From Agrilactobacillus yilanensis (GTDB lineage Bacteria > Bacillota > Bacilli > Lactobacillales > Lactobacillaceae), in contig NZ_RHOY01000009.1 in assembly GCF_003946725.1 (NCBI RefSeq), forward strand, positions 1 to 64,000: a stretch of DNA of 64,000 bases. Direction: 5' to 3'. Of this stretch, positions 40,402-49,220 are shown in pieces. The number at the start of each line of letters is the position of its first letter. Position 1 is the stretch's first letter. The position numbers and the translations under genes are program-made. The notes beneath the pieces are model-generated. The model did no database searches. It was not told the origin of the DNA and worked only from the letters and a program-made list of their open reading frames with translations.

Positions 40402-41667
40402 TTAGGATAATCGGCTAGAATGCACTTCAACCGCAGTGACATCGCCGGTACGGCCTGGTTTCATAACAACTTCACCAAGAGAAATTGCGCCTACAGGACA
40501 AACGAGGTTACATAATTGACAACCGACACATTTTTCAGTGTTACAAGTTGGCCGACGTGTGTCTTCATCCCACGTCAAGGCTTGATGGGCGCCATCATAA
40601 CAAGAAATGAAACAACGACCACAGCCGATACATTTGTCCCAGTCAATATTTGGATAGACTTTATAGTCACGATCCAAAGCTTCCGCTGGAATAATAGCTT
40701 GGTTGGCTAGACCAACTAAATCAGATAGGTGCTCTACGTTTTGTTCAGCCATGTAGTGCATTAGGCCATTCTTCATATCTTCAACGATACGATAGCCATA
40801 TTGCATGACACTCGTTGTAACTTGCAACGTACTAGAACCTAGTAAAATAAATTCTGCAGCATCTTCCCAAGTTTCAATACCACCGATGCCAGAGATTGGC
40901 AATTGCTCTAAACCGGCAGTCGTCCGTAATTGTTGGATGAAGCGCAAAGCAATGGGTTTAACGGCTTTCCCAGAAAAACCAGAAATTGAAGATTTACCGT
41001 TCACGATAGGTAGTCCAACTTTACGATCTAAGTCGATATTGGCAATAGATTTAACGGTATTAATGGCTGCAATCCCATCAGCACCACCAGCAAGACAAGC
41101 TTTAGCGACGGGACCCATATCTGTAATATTAGGGGTCATCTTGGCCATCATTGGTAAGTCAGAACCTTTTTTAACAGCGGCACAATATTTTTGGCAAAGT
41201 TCAGGATTCGTACCGACGTCAGAACCCATTTCATGAGAAGTCATTTGTGGACAAGATAGATTCATTTCAATCATATCCGCACCGGCTTCGGTGACGACGC
41301 GGGCTAACTCCGTCCAATCGGCTTCATTAGTACCCATGATAGAAGCGATTAATACTTTTTCGGGGTAGTCTGCTTTCAAACGTCTTAAGTCAGCTAAATT
41401 TTCTGCTAATGAATGTTCAGCGATTTGTTCCATATTTTTGAAACCGACAAATGGGGTGGCTTCTTTAGCTAATTCATCAAAACGTGGGGACACTTCATCA
41501 ACGACAAAGTGTTCAGGACCAATTGTTTTGAAAACAACACCGGCCCAGCCTTCATCATAGGCTTTTTTACACATGTCATAGCAATTACCAACAGGAGATG
41601 AAGATAGGCAAAAAGGATTTTCAAAATGAACGCCTAAAAAGTCAATGGATAAGTCTTTATTAATCAT
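40402..41667 (-). CDS. preA: NAD-dependent dihydropyrimidine dehydrogenase subunit PreA
   Basis: A 421-residue protein. The N-terminal FMN-binding dihydroorotate-dehydrogenase-like barrel (1-300) carries EMNLSCPQ. The C-terminal ferredoxin domain has two 4Fe-4S motifs, [11 protein letters not shown] and [14 protein letters not shown]. With PreT it reduces uracil or thymine. It starts 2 bp after preT. No dihydropyrimidinase or ureidopropionase genes are adjacent, so a full degradation path is not evident here. Confidence 0.9.
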   Translation of the reverse strand: MINKDLSIDFLGVHFENPFCLSSSPVGNCYDMCKKAYDEGWAGVVFKTIGPEHFVVDEVSPRFDELAKEATPFVGFKNMEQIAEHSLAENLADLRRLKADYPEKVLIASIMGTNEADWTELARVVTEAGADMIEMNLSCPQMTSHEMGSDVGTNPELCQKYCAAVKKGSDLPMMAKMTPNITDMGPVAKACLAGGADGIAAINTVKSIANIDLDRKVGLPIVNGKSSISGFSGKAVKPIALRFIQQLRTTAGLEQLPISGIGGIETWEDAAEFILLGSSTLQVTTSVMQYGYRIVEDMKNGLMHYMAEQNVEHLSDLVGLANQAIIPAEALDRDYKVYPNIDWDKCIGCGRCFISCYDGAHQALTWDEDTRRPTCNTEKCVGCQLCNLVCPVGAISLGEVVMKPGRTGDVTAVEVHSSRLS

Positions 41668-41669
41668 AA

Positions 41670-42896
41670 TTAGTGACCTCCTAAAACTGCATCAATGGTT
41701 TCAGCGACTTCTTTACCTTTTTGAACCGCCCAAACAACAGTTTTATCACCTTGGGCAATATCACCGGTAACGAAGACTTTCGGATCGGTTGTTTGATAGC
41801 CGGTAAACGGCACTTCATTATTTTCCAAAGTTAAGTCTAAGTGCGCAGCATCAGCAACTTGACCTACTGCTAAAATAATTTTGTCCGCTTGAACTTGAAT
41901 TTGGCCGTTAATTTTACGATGCTTAAAAGTAACAGTGTTATCGTTAATACTGTCCGGTACATAGCCGTCAATAATAGTGACACCCATTTGTTGGGTGGCT
42001 TCTAGTTCTTTTTTGGAAGCTTTGAATTCACTAAAAGTTTCATAGACCACGTCTGTAACTTGTGGCACATTAAGTAATTTTAAGGTTGTTGCAACGTCCA
42101 TCGCTACATCACCGCCGCCGATGACTAAAACATTATCTGGGACAGTCACATGACCTTGATTTGTCTTAACTCGTGCTAAGAAATCAACAGCTGTTTCGGT
42201 GTAGGCGTTATTTTCAAACATCGGCAGCATTTTGGCTTGGCTGGCACCAATGGCTAAGATAACAGCGTCATGACTTGTCTTTAAGGCAGCTAAAGTGAGC
42301 TCTTGGCCGATGGTGGTGTTATAGTGAATTGTTGCACCAAGATTGAGGATACGATTAATTTCAAAGTCTACAATATCATTAGGTAGACGATATTCAGGAA
42401 TGCCATATGTAAGATAACCGCCAGCTTTAGCTTGTTGTTCATAAATATCAACAGCATAGCCTTTTTGTAAAAGCGTGGTTGCTGCTTGTAAACCAGAAGG
42501 GCCACTGCCTACAATGGCAACTTTTAAGCCATTACTAGGGCCTTTTTCAAGAATGTCCATTTTAGCTTGCTGTTCAAAGTCGGTGACAAAACGTTGGATC
42601 CCACCGATGTCAATTGGTGTGTCAATGCCACAGCGGGCACAAGCTAGTTGACAGTACTTTTCAGTAGGGCAAACCCGGGCACAAATGGCGCCAAGTGCAT
42701 TATTTTCACGAATCGTTTCAGCGGCACCTTTGAAGTTACGAAAACGGACGCTGCGGATAAATTTGGCTGGATCCGTGTGGGCGGGACAGGCTTTAGAGCA
42801 AGGGGCGTCGTGGCAGAGTAAGCAACGTGCTGCTTCGGCCATGACAGTAGTCATTGTGTAACCTGAATCAAGCTCTTGGTCATAGTGCTTTGTCAT
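41670..42896 (-). CDS. preT: NAD(P)-dependent dihydropyrimidine dehydrogenase subunit PreT
   Basis: A 408-residue flavoprotein of the glutamate-synthase-beta type. N-terminal iron-sulfur cysteines ([17 protein letters not shown] and [14 protein letters not shown]) are followed by an FAD motif ([11 protein letters not shown], about 130) and an NAD(P) motif ([12 protein letters not shown], about 267). It passes electrons to PreA. The ATG at 42896 has AAGGAG 11 nt upstream. A dyad element lies about 40 bp before the start. Confidence 0.88.
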   Translation of the reverse strand: MTKHYDQELDSGYTMTTVMAEAARCLLCHDAPCSKACPAHTDPAKFIRSVRFRNFKGAAETIRENNALGAICARVCPTEKYCQLACARCGIDTPIDIGGIQRFVTDFEQQAKMDILEKGPSNGLKVAIVGSGPSGLQAATTLLQKGYAVDIYEQQAKAGGYLTYGIPEYRLPNDIVDFEINRILNLGATIHYNTTIGQELTLAALKTSHDAVILAIGASQAKMLPMFENNAYTETAVDFLARVKTNQGHVTVPDNVLVIGGGDVAMDVATTLKLLNVPQVTDVVYETFSEFKASKKELEATQQMGVTIIDGYVPDSINDNTVTFKHRKINGQIQVQADKIILAVGQVADAAHLDLTLENNEVPFTGYQTTDPKVFVTGDIAQGDKTVVWAVQKGKEVAETIDAVLGGH

Positions 42897-42937
42897 AATA
42901 ACAACAACTCCTTCAATCAAATTAAGGTGATTTTAGC

Positions 42938-42968
42938 AACAAATCATTGAGAATAGTTCTCATTTGTT
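42938..42968. promoter_or_regulatory. Dyad element upstream of preT
   Basis: AACAAAT...TGAGAA and TTCTCA...TTTGTT form an imperfect palindrome centred near 42955. It is a candidate operator for preTA; no regulator can be named. Confidence 0.4.
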
Positions 42969-42996
42969 ACTGTTTTCACATACTTTACGGTTTAAC

Positions 42997-43233
42997 TATA
43001 ACACGTCCTAAAAGCGGCTTCAATCGTTATTAAATTATTTTTTTGGTAACCAAATATTTTTTTGCAAACAGTAAATTAAAAATTCAAACTTAATTCAAAG
43101 GTTTGCCGATTTTGCGCTATTTTTCCTATAAATTTATTAATTTACGGTAAAAACAGGTTCAGAAACTTGTGATATTGTGTATTATAAGTTAATAAGTGCA
43201 GATTTGACTTTATATAGTTAGGAGTCTTTTTTT
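42997..43233. other. AT-rich intergenic region between preT and the CPBP-like gene
   Basis: The divergent intergenic space is about 340 bp in total. Apart from the dyad near preT and an SD (TTAGGAG) at 43219-43225, I see no gene, repeat or clear promoter. Confidence 0.4.
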
Positions 43234-43902
43234 ATGGAAAAGGCCGAAAAGCGGCATTTGCCTCTGGCGGGGATGCTACTGGTTTTATACGGTTTGTTAA
43301 TGTTTTTTGAAAAAACGATTATCTTAAATAAAAACGTACCACCTATGTTTTTACTAGGCTTATATTTAGCCGCAGGGCTAATTCTGGCGGCATTGGCTGT
43401 GAACTTTTACAATATGGCGAGTCATCGTGTTCGGCCGTTAATGTTTAAAGAAAGCCTGTTACAAGCACCTTATTATTATGTCACATTAATCTTTGTGGTT
43501 ATTTGCGGCGGGCTGCAATTATTGACGATTTGGCTGCAAATCAAGGGTTACATAGGCGATTTCACGCTGCAAGGCCGAATTGAAAAAATCACCGGCTTAC
43601 GATTATGGGCGTTTCGTATGTTTTATGTGGCATTATTACCATTTATTCAACAGAATTTATTTAACGGGGTAGCCTTTAACGAGTTATTCACACGTAAGAC
43701 CGCGTTTAGTCGTTTTGCCGGACTGTTATTAGTGGCATTGTTGACCGGTCTGTTTAGCGGCCAAGCATTTGGCTGGGTTTTATTGGTACAAATGGTGATC
43801 GGGTTATTAATTAGTTTGAGTTATTTATTGGCTAAAAATATTGCGACACCACTGTTGATTAATATTATTTGTAATCTCATCTTTGTGATTTTATATTCTT
43901 AG
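43234..43902 (+). CDS. CPBP-like membrane protein lacking the usual catalytic glutamates
   Basis: A 222-residue protein with six to seven membrane helices in the order expected for CPBP/Abi intramembrane proteases. The motif-1 region reads LPFIQQNLFNGVAF where active members have EExxxR, and the later His motifs are also not obvious. It may be an inactive scaffold-type member. GTTAGGAG precedes the ATG. It stands alone with a complex hairpin downstream. The family call is structural and moderate. Confidence 0.5.
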   Translation: MEKAEKRHLPLAGMLLVLYGLLMFFEKTIILNKNVPPMFLLGLYLAAGLILAALAVNFYNMASHRVRPLMFKESLLQAPYYYVTLIFVVICGGLQLLTIWLQIKGYIGDFTLQGRIEKITGLRLWAFRMFYVALLPFIQQNLFNGVAFNELFTRKTAFSRFAGLLLVALLTGLFSGQAFGWVLLVQMVIGLLISLSYLLAKNIATPLLINIICNLIFVILYS

Positions 43903-43924
43903 TGTTGTAATTGCTTAATAAACA

Positions 43925-44019
43925 AAAAAGCCTTGAGAAAATTAATTTTCTTGCGATAATCCCTTTATGGTTATCAGATGAAATATAATAATTCATTTGA
44001 TGATTATGAAGGGCTTTTT
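43925..44019 (+). terminator. Branched hairpin, probable terminator
   Basis: Outer arms AAAAAGCC and GGGCTTTTT pair. Inside are a GAAAATTAATTTTC palindrome, GATAA/TTATC, and a 10-bp arm pair ATCA-ATGAA / TTCAT-TGAT. The closing arm ends in a T-run after the CPBP-like gene. Confidence 0.6.
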
Positions 44020-44078
44020 GCATAGCCAGATCCAAATTCACAGCTCTTAAATATTTAAATTATCAAAATCGTTCAGCA

Positions 44079-44121
44079 CAAAAAACGGCCTCACTCCGGA
44101 TGAATACTGGAATGAAGCCGC
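44079..44121 (-). terminator. Intrinsic terminator of helD
   Basis: On the minus strand CGGCTTCATTCC pairs with GGAGTGAGGCCG and is followed by TTTTTT. A perfect CTGTCAA-C-TTGACAG dyad lies between it and the helD stop. Confidence 0.75.
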
Positions 44122-44199
44122 TTATAAATATATTTAATTTTATAATATTTCATCTGTCAACTTGACAGGGTCTAGTGCATCTCAAGGCTTTTTTGTAGC

Positions 44200-46524
44200 T
44201 TAACTTTCTGAAATTGGAGTAACTTCGTGGTAATGATATAAGTTCGATTTTAGGTTCATTAAGATGGGACTAGGCGCCTGAATGCCGACGAGCTTTAATT
44301 CATGCATTGCTCTGGAAGCCAAAGTATAGAGAATATCACGGTCGCCATCTGCATGATACGTTTTTTGGGAAATATCATAGCCTACAACCGCATCAAACTC
44401 TAAACCTTTCGCTAAATAAATTGGTAAGATCAAGATACCTTTAGGGATGCCCCGATCTTGATCCGAAATTAAAGTGACCGGATGATCTACTTTTAAAGCC
44501 GTGTAAAGCTGATTAGCTGCTTGGGTTGTTTTTGTCAAAATAGCCACAGTAGGGTACTTTTGCAGCAAATCATTTGTCAAACGAGTCACTTGGGTTAAGG
44601 CTTGCATTTGATCTGGACATAAATAATAGTCTGGTTTGTGGCCTTCTCTAGCAAAAGCTTCAATTTTGTCAGCGGTCAATAACATTTCTTTGGCAAAATC
44701 GGTAATGGGTTTTGTAGACCGATAACTTTTCAGTAAAGTGAACAGCGCAATTTTACGCTTTGGAAAAATTTCTGTAATTTCATGAATAAAATCGCTGGGA
44801 TGGTATTCGGCCGTGAAAATATCTTGGGCACTATCGCCTAAAAGCGTTAATTTGGCGTTAGGAAAGGCATGCTTAACGTAAATCAACTGGGCGGCAGAAT
44901 AATCTTGCATTTCATCAACAAACAAATACTGCATGCTATGATTTTGACCGCTGCCAGTTAGTAAATCTCGAAGATAAAGGAGTGGCACGGCATCTTCCAA
45001 ATGAATTTTGTGGGCTTCGATATCATTACGTACTTGTTCAATCATCGTTGTCCAGATCGCATCACTGGCAAAATCAGGCGGACATTGGGCTAAAAAGTGA
45101 CAGTATTCCTCATAAGTGTCCATAAAATAGTCATTATAGATCGCATCATAAATAACTTGATAGCGTTGACGGACCAAAGCGCGGGCTACAAAATTAAACT
45201 CAGCATCCCCAGAATCGAACTGTTTTTGAGCAGTTAACGTTTGGTATTGGTACTCATTTAATAAGCTCACCGCTTCTTGAATTTCATCGGACAAAGCATC
45301 TTTAGCAATTCGCTTCTTTAAACGTTTGATCAAAGTGTTTTTTGTATTTAAGAACTTATCCCGGGGCAGCATGGCTTTTGGTAGCGCACTATAAATCTTT
45401 TGAATTTCAGTTTTATTAAAGAAAGGTTTACCTTCAAAATAAATACTGCTGAAAGCTAAAACGTGATCATCTGTTTGACGCACATAATTGCGAATCTGAG
45501 TCATAAATGCGGCGCTTTCTTTGTAGCGGTGTAATTGTTTAGCCATTTCAGGAAAACTATGCTGATCTTTTTCGAAACGTTCAAATAAACTTTCGACTTT
45601 TAAGCCTGAGAAGCGTTGGGTTAAAAATTCAGCTAAAGTAACTTGCCGCATATTTTTCTCGCCTAAACTAGGCAGGACTTGGGAAATATAGTTGGAGAAC
45701 AGACGGTTAGGTGAAAATAAAATAATTTGATCCGCATCTAATTGATTGCGGGCATGATAAAGTAAGTAAGCAATCCGTTGAAGAATGGCCGAGGTTTTAC
45801 CACTGCCGGCAACCCCTTGAACGACTAATAATTCTGAAGTGGTATTGCGAATAATATCATTTTGTTCTTTTTGGATCGTGGCAACGATATTGCGCATATG
45901 TTCATCGTTTTGCTGGCCTAAAACTGTCTGCAGAATTTCATCGCCAACGGTTTCATTTGTATCAAACATATTTTTAATTTCGCCGTTAGTAATAAAAAAT
46001 TGCCGTTTTTTCTCTAAAATAACTTTCTGCTGACCCACAGGTGTATCATAAGTCACTGGGCCTAGCGTACCGTTATAATAAATACTAGAGATTGGTGCCC
46101 GCCAGTCGTAGATCAAGAAATCTTCGGCCTGGTTTTGTAAAGTTGCAGTACCAATATATAAAGTGTCTTTTTGGCCATCTTCGTCGATGTCAATGCGGCC
46201 AAAGTAAGGGGAATCGGCTAAATCTTTTAAGACTTGAACTTGCCGAGTTAGAATTTTTTCAGATTCAATAGAACTGGCAACTAAGTTTTTTTGCTGTTGC
46301 ACGGCAGCATTGGTTTCCATACGATCATCGGTTTCAGTGATATTAACTTTGGTGTTATCACCGTAGTTTAATTCGATGCGGTGGGTTTCTTGTTGGGCCA
46401 GGTCTAATTTGTCAGTAGCGGCAGTTAATTGCTGCTTGATTTCATTAAGAACCGTGGTGACGCGTTTTTGTTCTGATTCTTGTGCTAATTGGCGCTGTTT
46501 TTCATTAGTTGCAGTTTGTGCCAT
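44200..46524 (-). CDS. helD: HelD, RNA polymerase-recycling UvrD-like ATPase
   Basis: A 774-residue superfamily-1 helicase-like protein. A long N-terminal coiled coil (about 5-75) is followed by Walker A GVAGSGKTSAILQR (about 250), motif II LFVDEMQDYSAAQL (about 530), and late motifs near KGLEFDAVVGYD. The N-terminal coiled coil distinguishes HelD from UvrD/PcrA. It inserts into RNA polymerase channels and removes stalled enzyme from DNA. The ATG was chosen because AGGAGG lies 7 nt upstream. Confidence 0.88.
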   Translation of the reverse strand: MAQTATNEKQRQLAQESEQKRVTTVLNEIKQQLTAATDKLDLAQQETHRIELNYGDNTKVNITETDDRMETNAAVQQQKNLVASSIESEKILTRQVQVLKDLADSPYFGRIDIDEDGQKDTLYIGTATLQNQAEDFLIYDWRAPISSIYYNGTLGPVTYDTPVGQQKVILEKKRQFFITNGEIKNMFDTNETVGDEILQTVLGQQNDEHMRNIVATIQKEQNDIIRNTTSELLVVQGVAGSGKTSAILQRIAYLLYHARNQLDADQIILFSPNRLFSNYISQVLPSLGEKNMRQVTLAEFLTQRFSGLKVESLFERFEKDQHSFPEMAKQLHRYKESAAFMTQIRNYVRQTDDHVLAFSSIYFEGKPFFNKTEIQKIYSALPKAMLPRDKFLNTKNTLIKRLKKRIAKDALSDEIQEAVSLLNEYQYQTLTAQKQFDSGDAEFNFVARALVRQRYQVIYDAIYNDYFMDTYEEYCHFLAQCPPDFASDAIWTTMIEQVRNDIEAHKIHLEDAVPLLYLRDLLTGSGQNHSMQYLFVDEMQDYSAAQLIYVKHAFPNAKLTLLGDSAQDIFTAEYHPSDFIHEITEIFPKRKIALFTLLKSYRSTKPITDFAKEMLLTADKIEAFAREGHKPDYYLCPDQMQALTQVTRLTNDLLQKYPTVAILTKTTQAANQLYTALKVDHPVTLISDQDRGIPKGILILPIYLAKGLEFDAVVGYDISQKTYHADGDRDILYTLASRAMHELKLVGIQAPSPILMNLKSNLYHYHEVTPISES

Positions 46525-46636
46525 GAAAGTACCTCCTATACGGAATACGAGGGAAATAAATAACAAAATCGTTCAAACTATTTTACGCGCTCTTAGAAGA
46601 TGATGCAAGTATATTGTGACTTTAGATGAGAAGGCT

Positions 46637-46665
46637 TTGACAATTATCCGAATCATCGCTAGACT
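46637..46665 (+). promoter_or_regulatory. trpS promoter
   Basis: TTGACA (46637-46642) and TAGACT (46660-46665) are 17 bp apart, 40 bp before trpS. No T-box is seen. Confidence 0.6.
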
Positions 46666-46704
46666 TAAAACATTGAGATATCGCAATAAGGAAGGGAAAA
46701 AAAT

Positions 46705-47721
46705 ATGTCTGAAAAACATACTATTTTAACGGCTGATCGGCCAACCGGTAAATTACATATCGGTCATTATATTGGTTCTTTAAGAAATCGAGTGAAATTA
46801 CAAAATACACAAGATTATAATACATTTATTATGATTGCGGATATGCAGGCGTTAACGGACAATGCCCGTGATCCTGAAAAAATCCGAAATTCACTATTAC
46901 AAGTCGCTTTAGATTATTTGGCAGTGGGTATTGATCCTGAAAAATCAACAATTCTTGTCCAATCTCAAATTCCAGCGTTGAGTGAATTAACGATGCATTA
47001 TATGAACATTGTTTCTGTTAATCGCCTAGAACGCAATCCAACGGTTAAAACTGAAATTCGTCAGAAGCGCTTTGGGCAAAGTGTGCCCGCTGGTTTTTTA
47101 GTTTATCCGGTTAGTCAAACAGCGGATATCACAGCCTTTAAGGCAGATACTGTCCCAGTTGGGGATGATCAAGAACCAATGATGGAACAAGCCCGTGAAA
47201 TCGTGCGCAGTTTTAATAATATTTATAATAAAGATGTTTTAGTAGAACCTTATGGCGTTTTCCCGCCAAAAGGGGAAGGCCGTTTGCCAGGTTTAGATGG
47301 TAATGCCAAGATGTCTAAGTCTTTAGGCAATGCCATTTATATTTCGGATGACGCTGATACAATGCAAAAGAAAGTCATGTCCATGTATACGGATCCAAAT
47401 CATATTCATGTTGAAGATCCTGGTCAAGTAGAAGGCAATATTGTGTTCACCTATTTAGATGTTTTTGATCCTGACAAAGCTAAAGTAGCGGATTTAAAAG
47501 CACAATATCAACACGGCGGTTTAGGAGATGTGAAGATCAAACGTTACTTAAACGAAGTGTTGCAAGCAGAGTTTGAGCCCATTCGCAAACGCCGGGCAAT
47601 GTTTGAACAAGACCCTGCCAGTGTCATGGCCATGTTAAAAGCCGGCAGTGAAAAAGCCAATGTTGTCGCTAATCAAACGTTACAAGAAGTTAGAGACGCG
47701 ATTGGCATTAACTATTTCTAA
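46705..47721 (+). CDS. trpS: Tryptophanyl-tRNA synthetase
   Basis: A 338-residue class Ic synthetase. The HIGH motif appears as [13 protein letters not shown] (about 14-26) and the KMSKS motif as [12 protein letters not shown] (about 206). It charges tRNA-Trp. AAGGAAGGG precedes the ATG. The aromatic leader promoter begins 8 bp after its stop, and I see no strong terminator between them. Confidence 0.95.
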   Translation: MSEKHTILTADRPTGKLHIGHYIGSLRNRVKLQNTQDYNTFIMIADMQALTDNARDPEKIRNSLLQVALDYLAVGIDPEKSTILVQSQIPALSELTMHYMNIVSVNRLERNPTVKTEIRQKRFGQSVPAGFLVYPVSQTADITAFKADTVPVGDDQEPMMEQAREIVRSFNNIYNKDVLVEPYGVFPPKGEGRLPGLDGNAKMSKSLGNAIYISDDADTMQKKVMSMYTDPNHIHVEDPGQVEGNIVFTYLDVFDPDKAKVADLKAQYQHGGLGDVKIKRYLNEVLQAEFEPIRKRRAMFEQDPASVMAMLKAGSEKANVVANQTLQEVRDAIGINYF

Positions 47722-47728
47722 AAAAATT

Positions 47729-47756
47729 TTGACATTTGAAGTGAGAAGCGTATTAT
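47729..47756 (+). promoter_or_regulatory. Promoter of the aromatic leader-aminotransferase operon
   Basis: TTGACA (47729-47734) and TATTAT (47751-47756) are 16 bp apart, immediately after trpS. Transcription would start near 47763, giving a leader of about 255 nt before the aminotransferase. Confidence 0.75.
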
Positions 47757-47786
47757 ATTCCCTAAAGATATTCTAAGGAGTTTTTA

Positions 47787-47858
47787 ATGATGACGACTAT
47801 AAACTTATCTAATCCAAATAGATATTTTTACTTTTGGTTTTTTCACAAGCATCTGTGA
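47787..47858 (+). CDS. Aromatic leader peptide (23 aa; seven consecutive Tyr/Phe/Trp codons)
   Basis: AAGGAG (47775-47780) lies 6 nt before an ATG that opens a 23-codon frame. Codons 13-19 read YFYFWFF, preceded by Arg and followed by HKHL and a TGA at 47856-47858. Seven aromatic codons in a row in a peptide this short strongly suggest a ribosome-stalling leader. The aromatic codons form the 5' arm of the first leader hairpin, and the stop codon lies in its 3' arm. This is the geometry of trp- and phe-type attenuators. Confidence 0.85.
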   Translation: MMTTINLSNPNRYFYFWFFHKHL

Positions 47859-48006
47859 AACCAGAAGTTTTTAGCCGTGTAAAAATTCTTGGTCACACAG
47901 GTGCAGCGATTTTTAAACTGTGTGGCGAATAATAATGACCGTTTTTTGATGATTATATACCCCACAGTTTACGATTTTATTTGTAACTGTGGGGTATTTA
48001 TTTTAA
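47831..48006 (+). promoter_or_regulatory. Transcription attenuator with mutually exclusive hairpins
   Basis: Default pairing gives three hairpins. Hairpin 1 pairs 47831-47847 with 47854-47867. Hairpin 2 pairs CACACAG 47894-47900 with CTGTGTG 47918-47924. The terminator pairs 47957-47969 with 47985-47997 and ends in a T-rich tract. Alternative pairing is possible between the 3' arm of hairpin 1 (CTGTG..ACC, 47853-47862) and GGT..CACAG (47891-47900), and between CTGTGTGG (47918-47925) and CCCCACAG (47960-47967). Stalling in the aromatic codons would favour the alternative set and read-through. Confidence 0.8.
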
Positions 48007-48021
48007 TTAGGAGTGATTTAA

Positions 48022-49206
48022 ATGTCTAAAGATTTAAGTAATCGTATGAAAAATGAAGTCGCCCAACTGCAACCATCTGATATTTTGGCTTTTAATCAGG
48101 CGACAGCAAACATCCCCGGTATTGTTAAATTAACCTTAGGGGAACCTGATTTTAACACACCAGAACACGTCAAACAAGCGGCGATTCGCAGTATTGAAAG
48201 TAACGACAGCCACTATACAAATTCCAACGGTAAAATTGAGTTACGCCAAGCTGCCGCCAATTTTTTAGCACAAAAATATAATGTGCATTATGATCCTGAA
48301 ACAGAAGTTTTAGTGACTGCAGGGGCAACCGAGGCGATTTATGCAACCTTAACTTCGATTTTAAATCCTGGCGATACAGTAATCATTCCAACGCCGATTT
48401 TTCCTTTGTACATTCCAGTAACCATGCTAAATGGCGCAAAACCAATCTTTATCGATACTTCAGACAATGGCTTTGTATTAGATCCTGAGAAGTTAGATCA
48501 AGTTTTAGCCGAAAATAGAGCCACTGCTAAAGCCATCATTTTGAACTATCCTAATAATCCAACGGGCGTTACTTATCGTCGGGATGATTTGGAAAAGCTG
48601 GCTAAAGTGATTGAGAAATACGATGTTTTTGCAATTTGTGATGAAATTTATAGTGAATTGACTTATGGTGAAAAACACGTGTCCCTGGCAGAAATTTTAC
48701 CAGATCAAGTCTTATTGCTAAACGGGGTTTCAAAGTCCCATGCCATGACTGGCTGGAGAATTGGGCTACTTTGTGGTCCAAAAGCAGTCATTACCCAAAT
48801 CGGTAAAGTACATCAATTTTGCATTACTTGTGCCACAGCTAATGCCCAAGATGCGGCTTATGAAGCCTTTGCTAACGGCCCGGACGATGGAGTTGAGATG
48901 CGTAAAGCTTATCAAGAACGCCGAGATTATTTGCAAGGTGCTTTGAATGAATTAGGCTTCACTTGCGCAAAACCAGAAGGCGCTTTTTACATCTTTGCCA
49001 AGATTCCTGAAGGCTTAATTCAAAAGAGTTTTGATTTTTGTTATGATTTGGCTGAAAAAGGCAAAGTTGCCGTTATCCCAGGTGCTTCTTTTGGCCCTGG
49101 CGGTGAAGGTTACGTACGGATGAGCTATGCCACAAGTATGGCCCAATTGAAGCAAGCAATGGCTAATTTGAAGGCTTATGTTGCTGCAGAAAAAGTTCAG
49201 GTATAA
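48022..49206 (+). CDS. araT: Aromatic amino acid aminotransferase (AraT-like)
   Basis: A 394-residue class I PLP aminotransferase. PGIVKLTLGEPDF near the start, NYPNNPTG (about 175) and the PLP Lys in LLNGVSKSHAMTGWRIG (about 233) are visible, with the carboxylate-binding Arg in YVRMSYA. The branch matches lactic-acid-bacterial AraT/PatA enzymes acting on Phe, Tyr and Trp. The aromatic leader upstream supports that specificity. TAGGAG precedes the ATG. A dehydrogenase follows 14 bp later. Confidence 0.85.
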   Translation: MSKDLSNRMKNEVAQLQPSDILAFNQATANIPGIVKLTLGEPDFNTPEHVKQAAIRSIESNDSHYTNSNGKIELRQAAANFLAQKYNVHYDPETEVLVTAGATEAIYATLTSILNPGDTVIIPTPIFPLYIPVTMLNGAKPIFIDTSDNGFVLDPEKLDQVLAENRATAKAIILNYPNNPTGVTYRRDDLEKLAKVIEKYDVFAICDEIYSELTYGEKHVSLAEILPDQVLLLNGVSKSHAMTGWRIGLLCGPKAVITQIGKVHQFCITCATANAQDAAYEAFANGPDDGVEMRKAYQERRDYLQGALNELGFTCAKPEGAFYIFAKIPEGLIQKSFDFCYDLAEKGKVAVIPGASFGPGGEGYVRMSYATSMAQLKQAMANLKAYVAAEKVQV

Positions 49207-49220
49207 TTGGAGGAAACCTT

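Noticed and set aside
47929-48006. T-box or SAM riboswitch considered upstream of araT
   Set aside because: No GGGTGGNACCNCGG core or S-box motifs; the leader ORF and alternative hairpins explain the region better.
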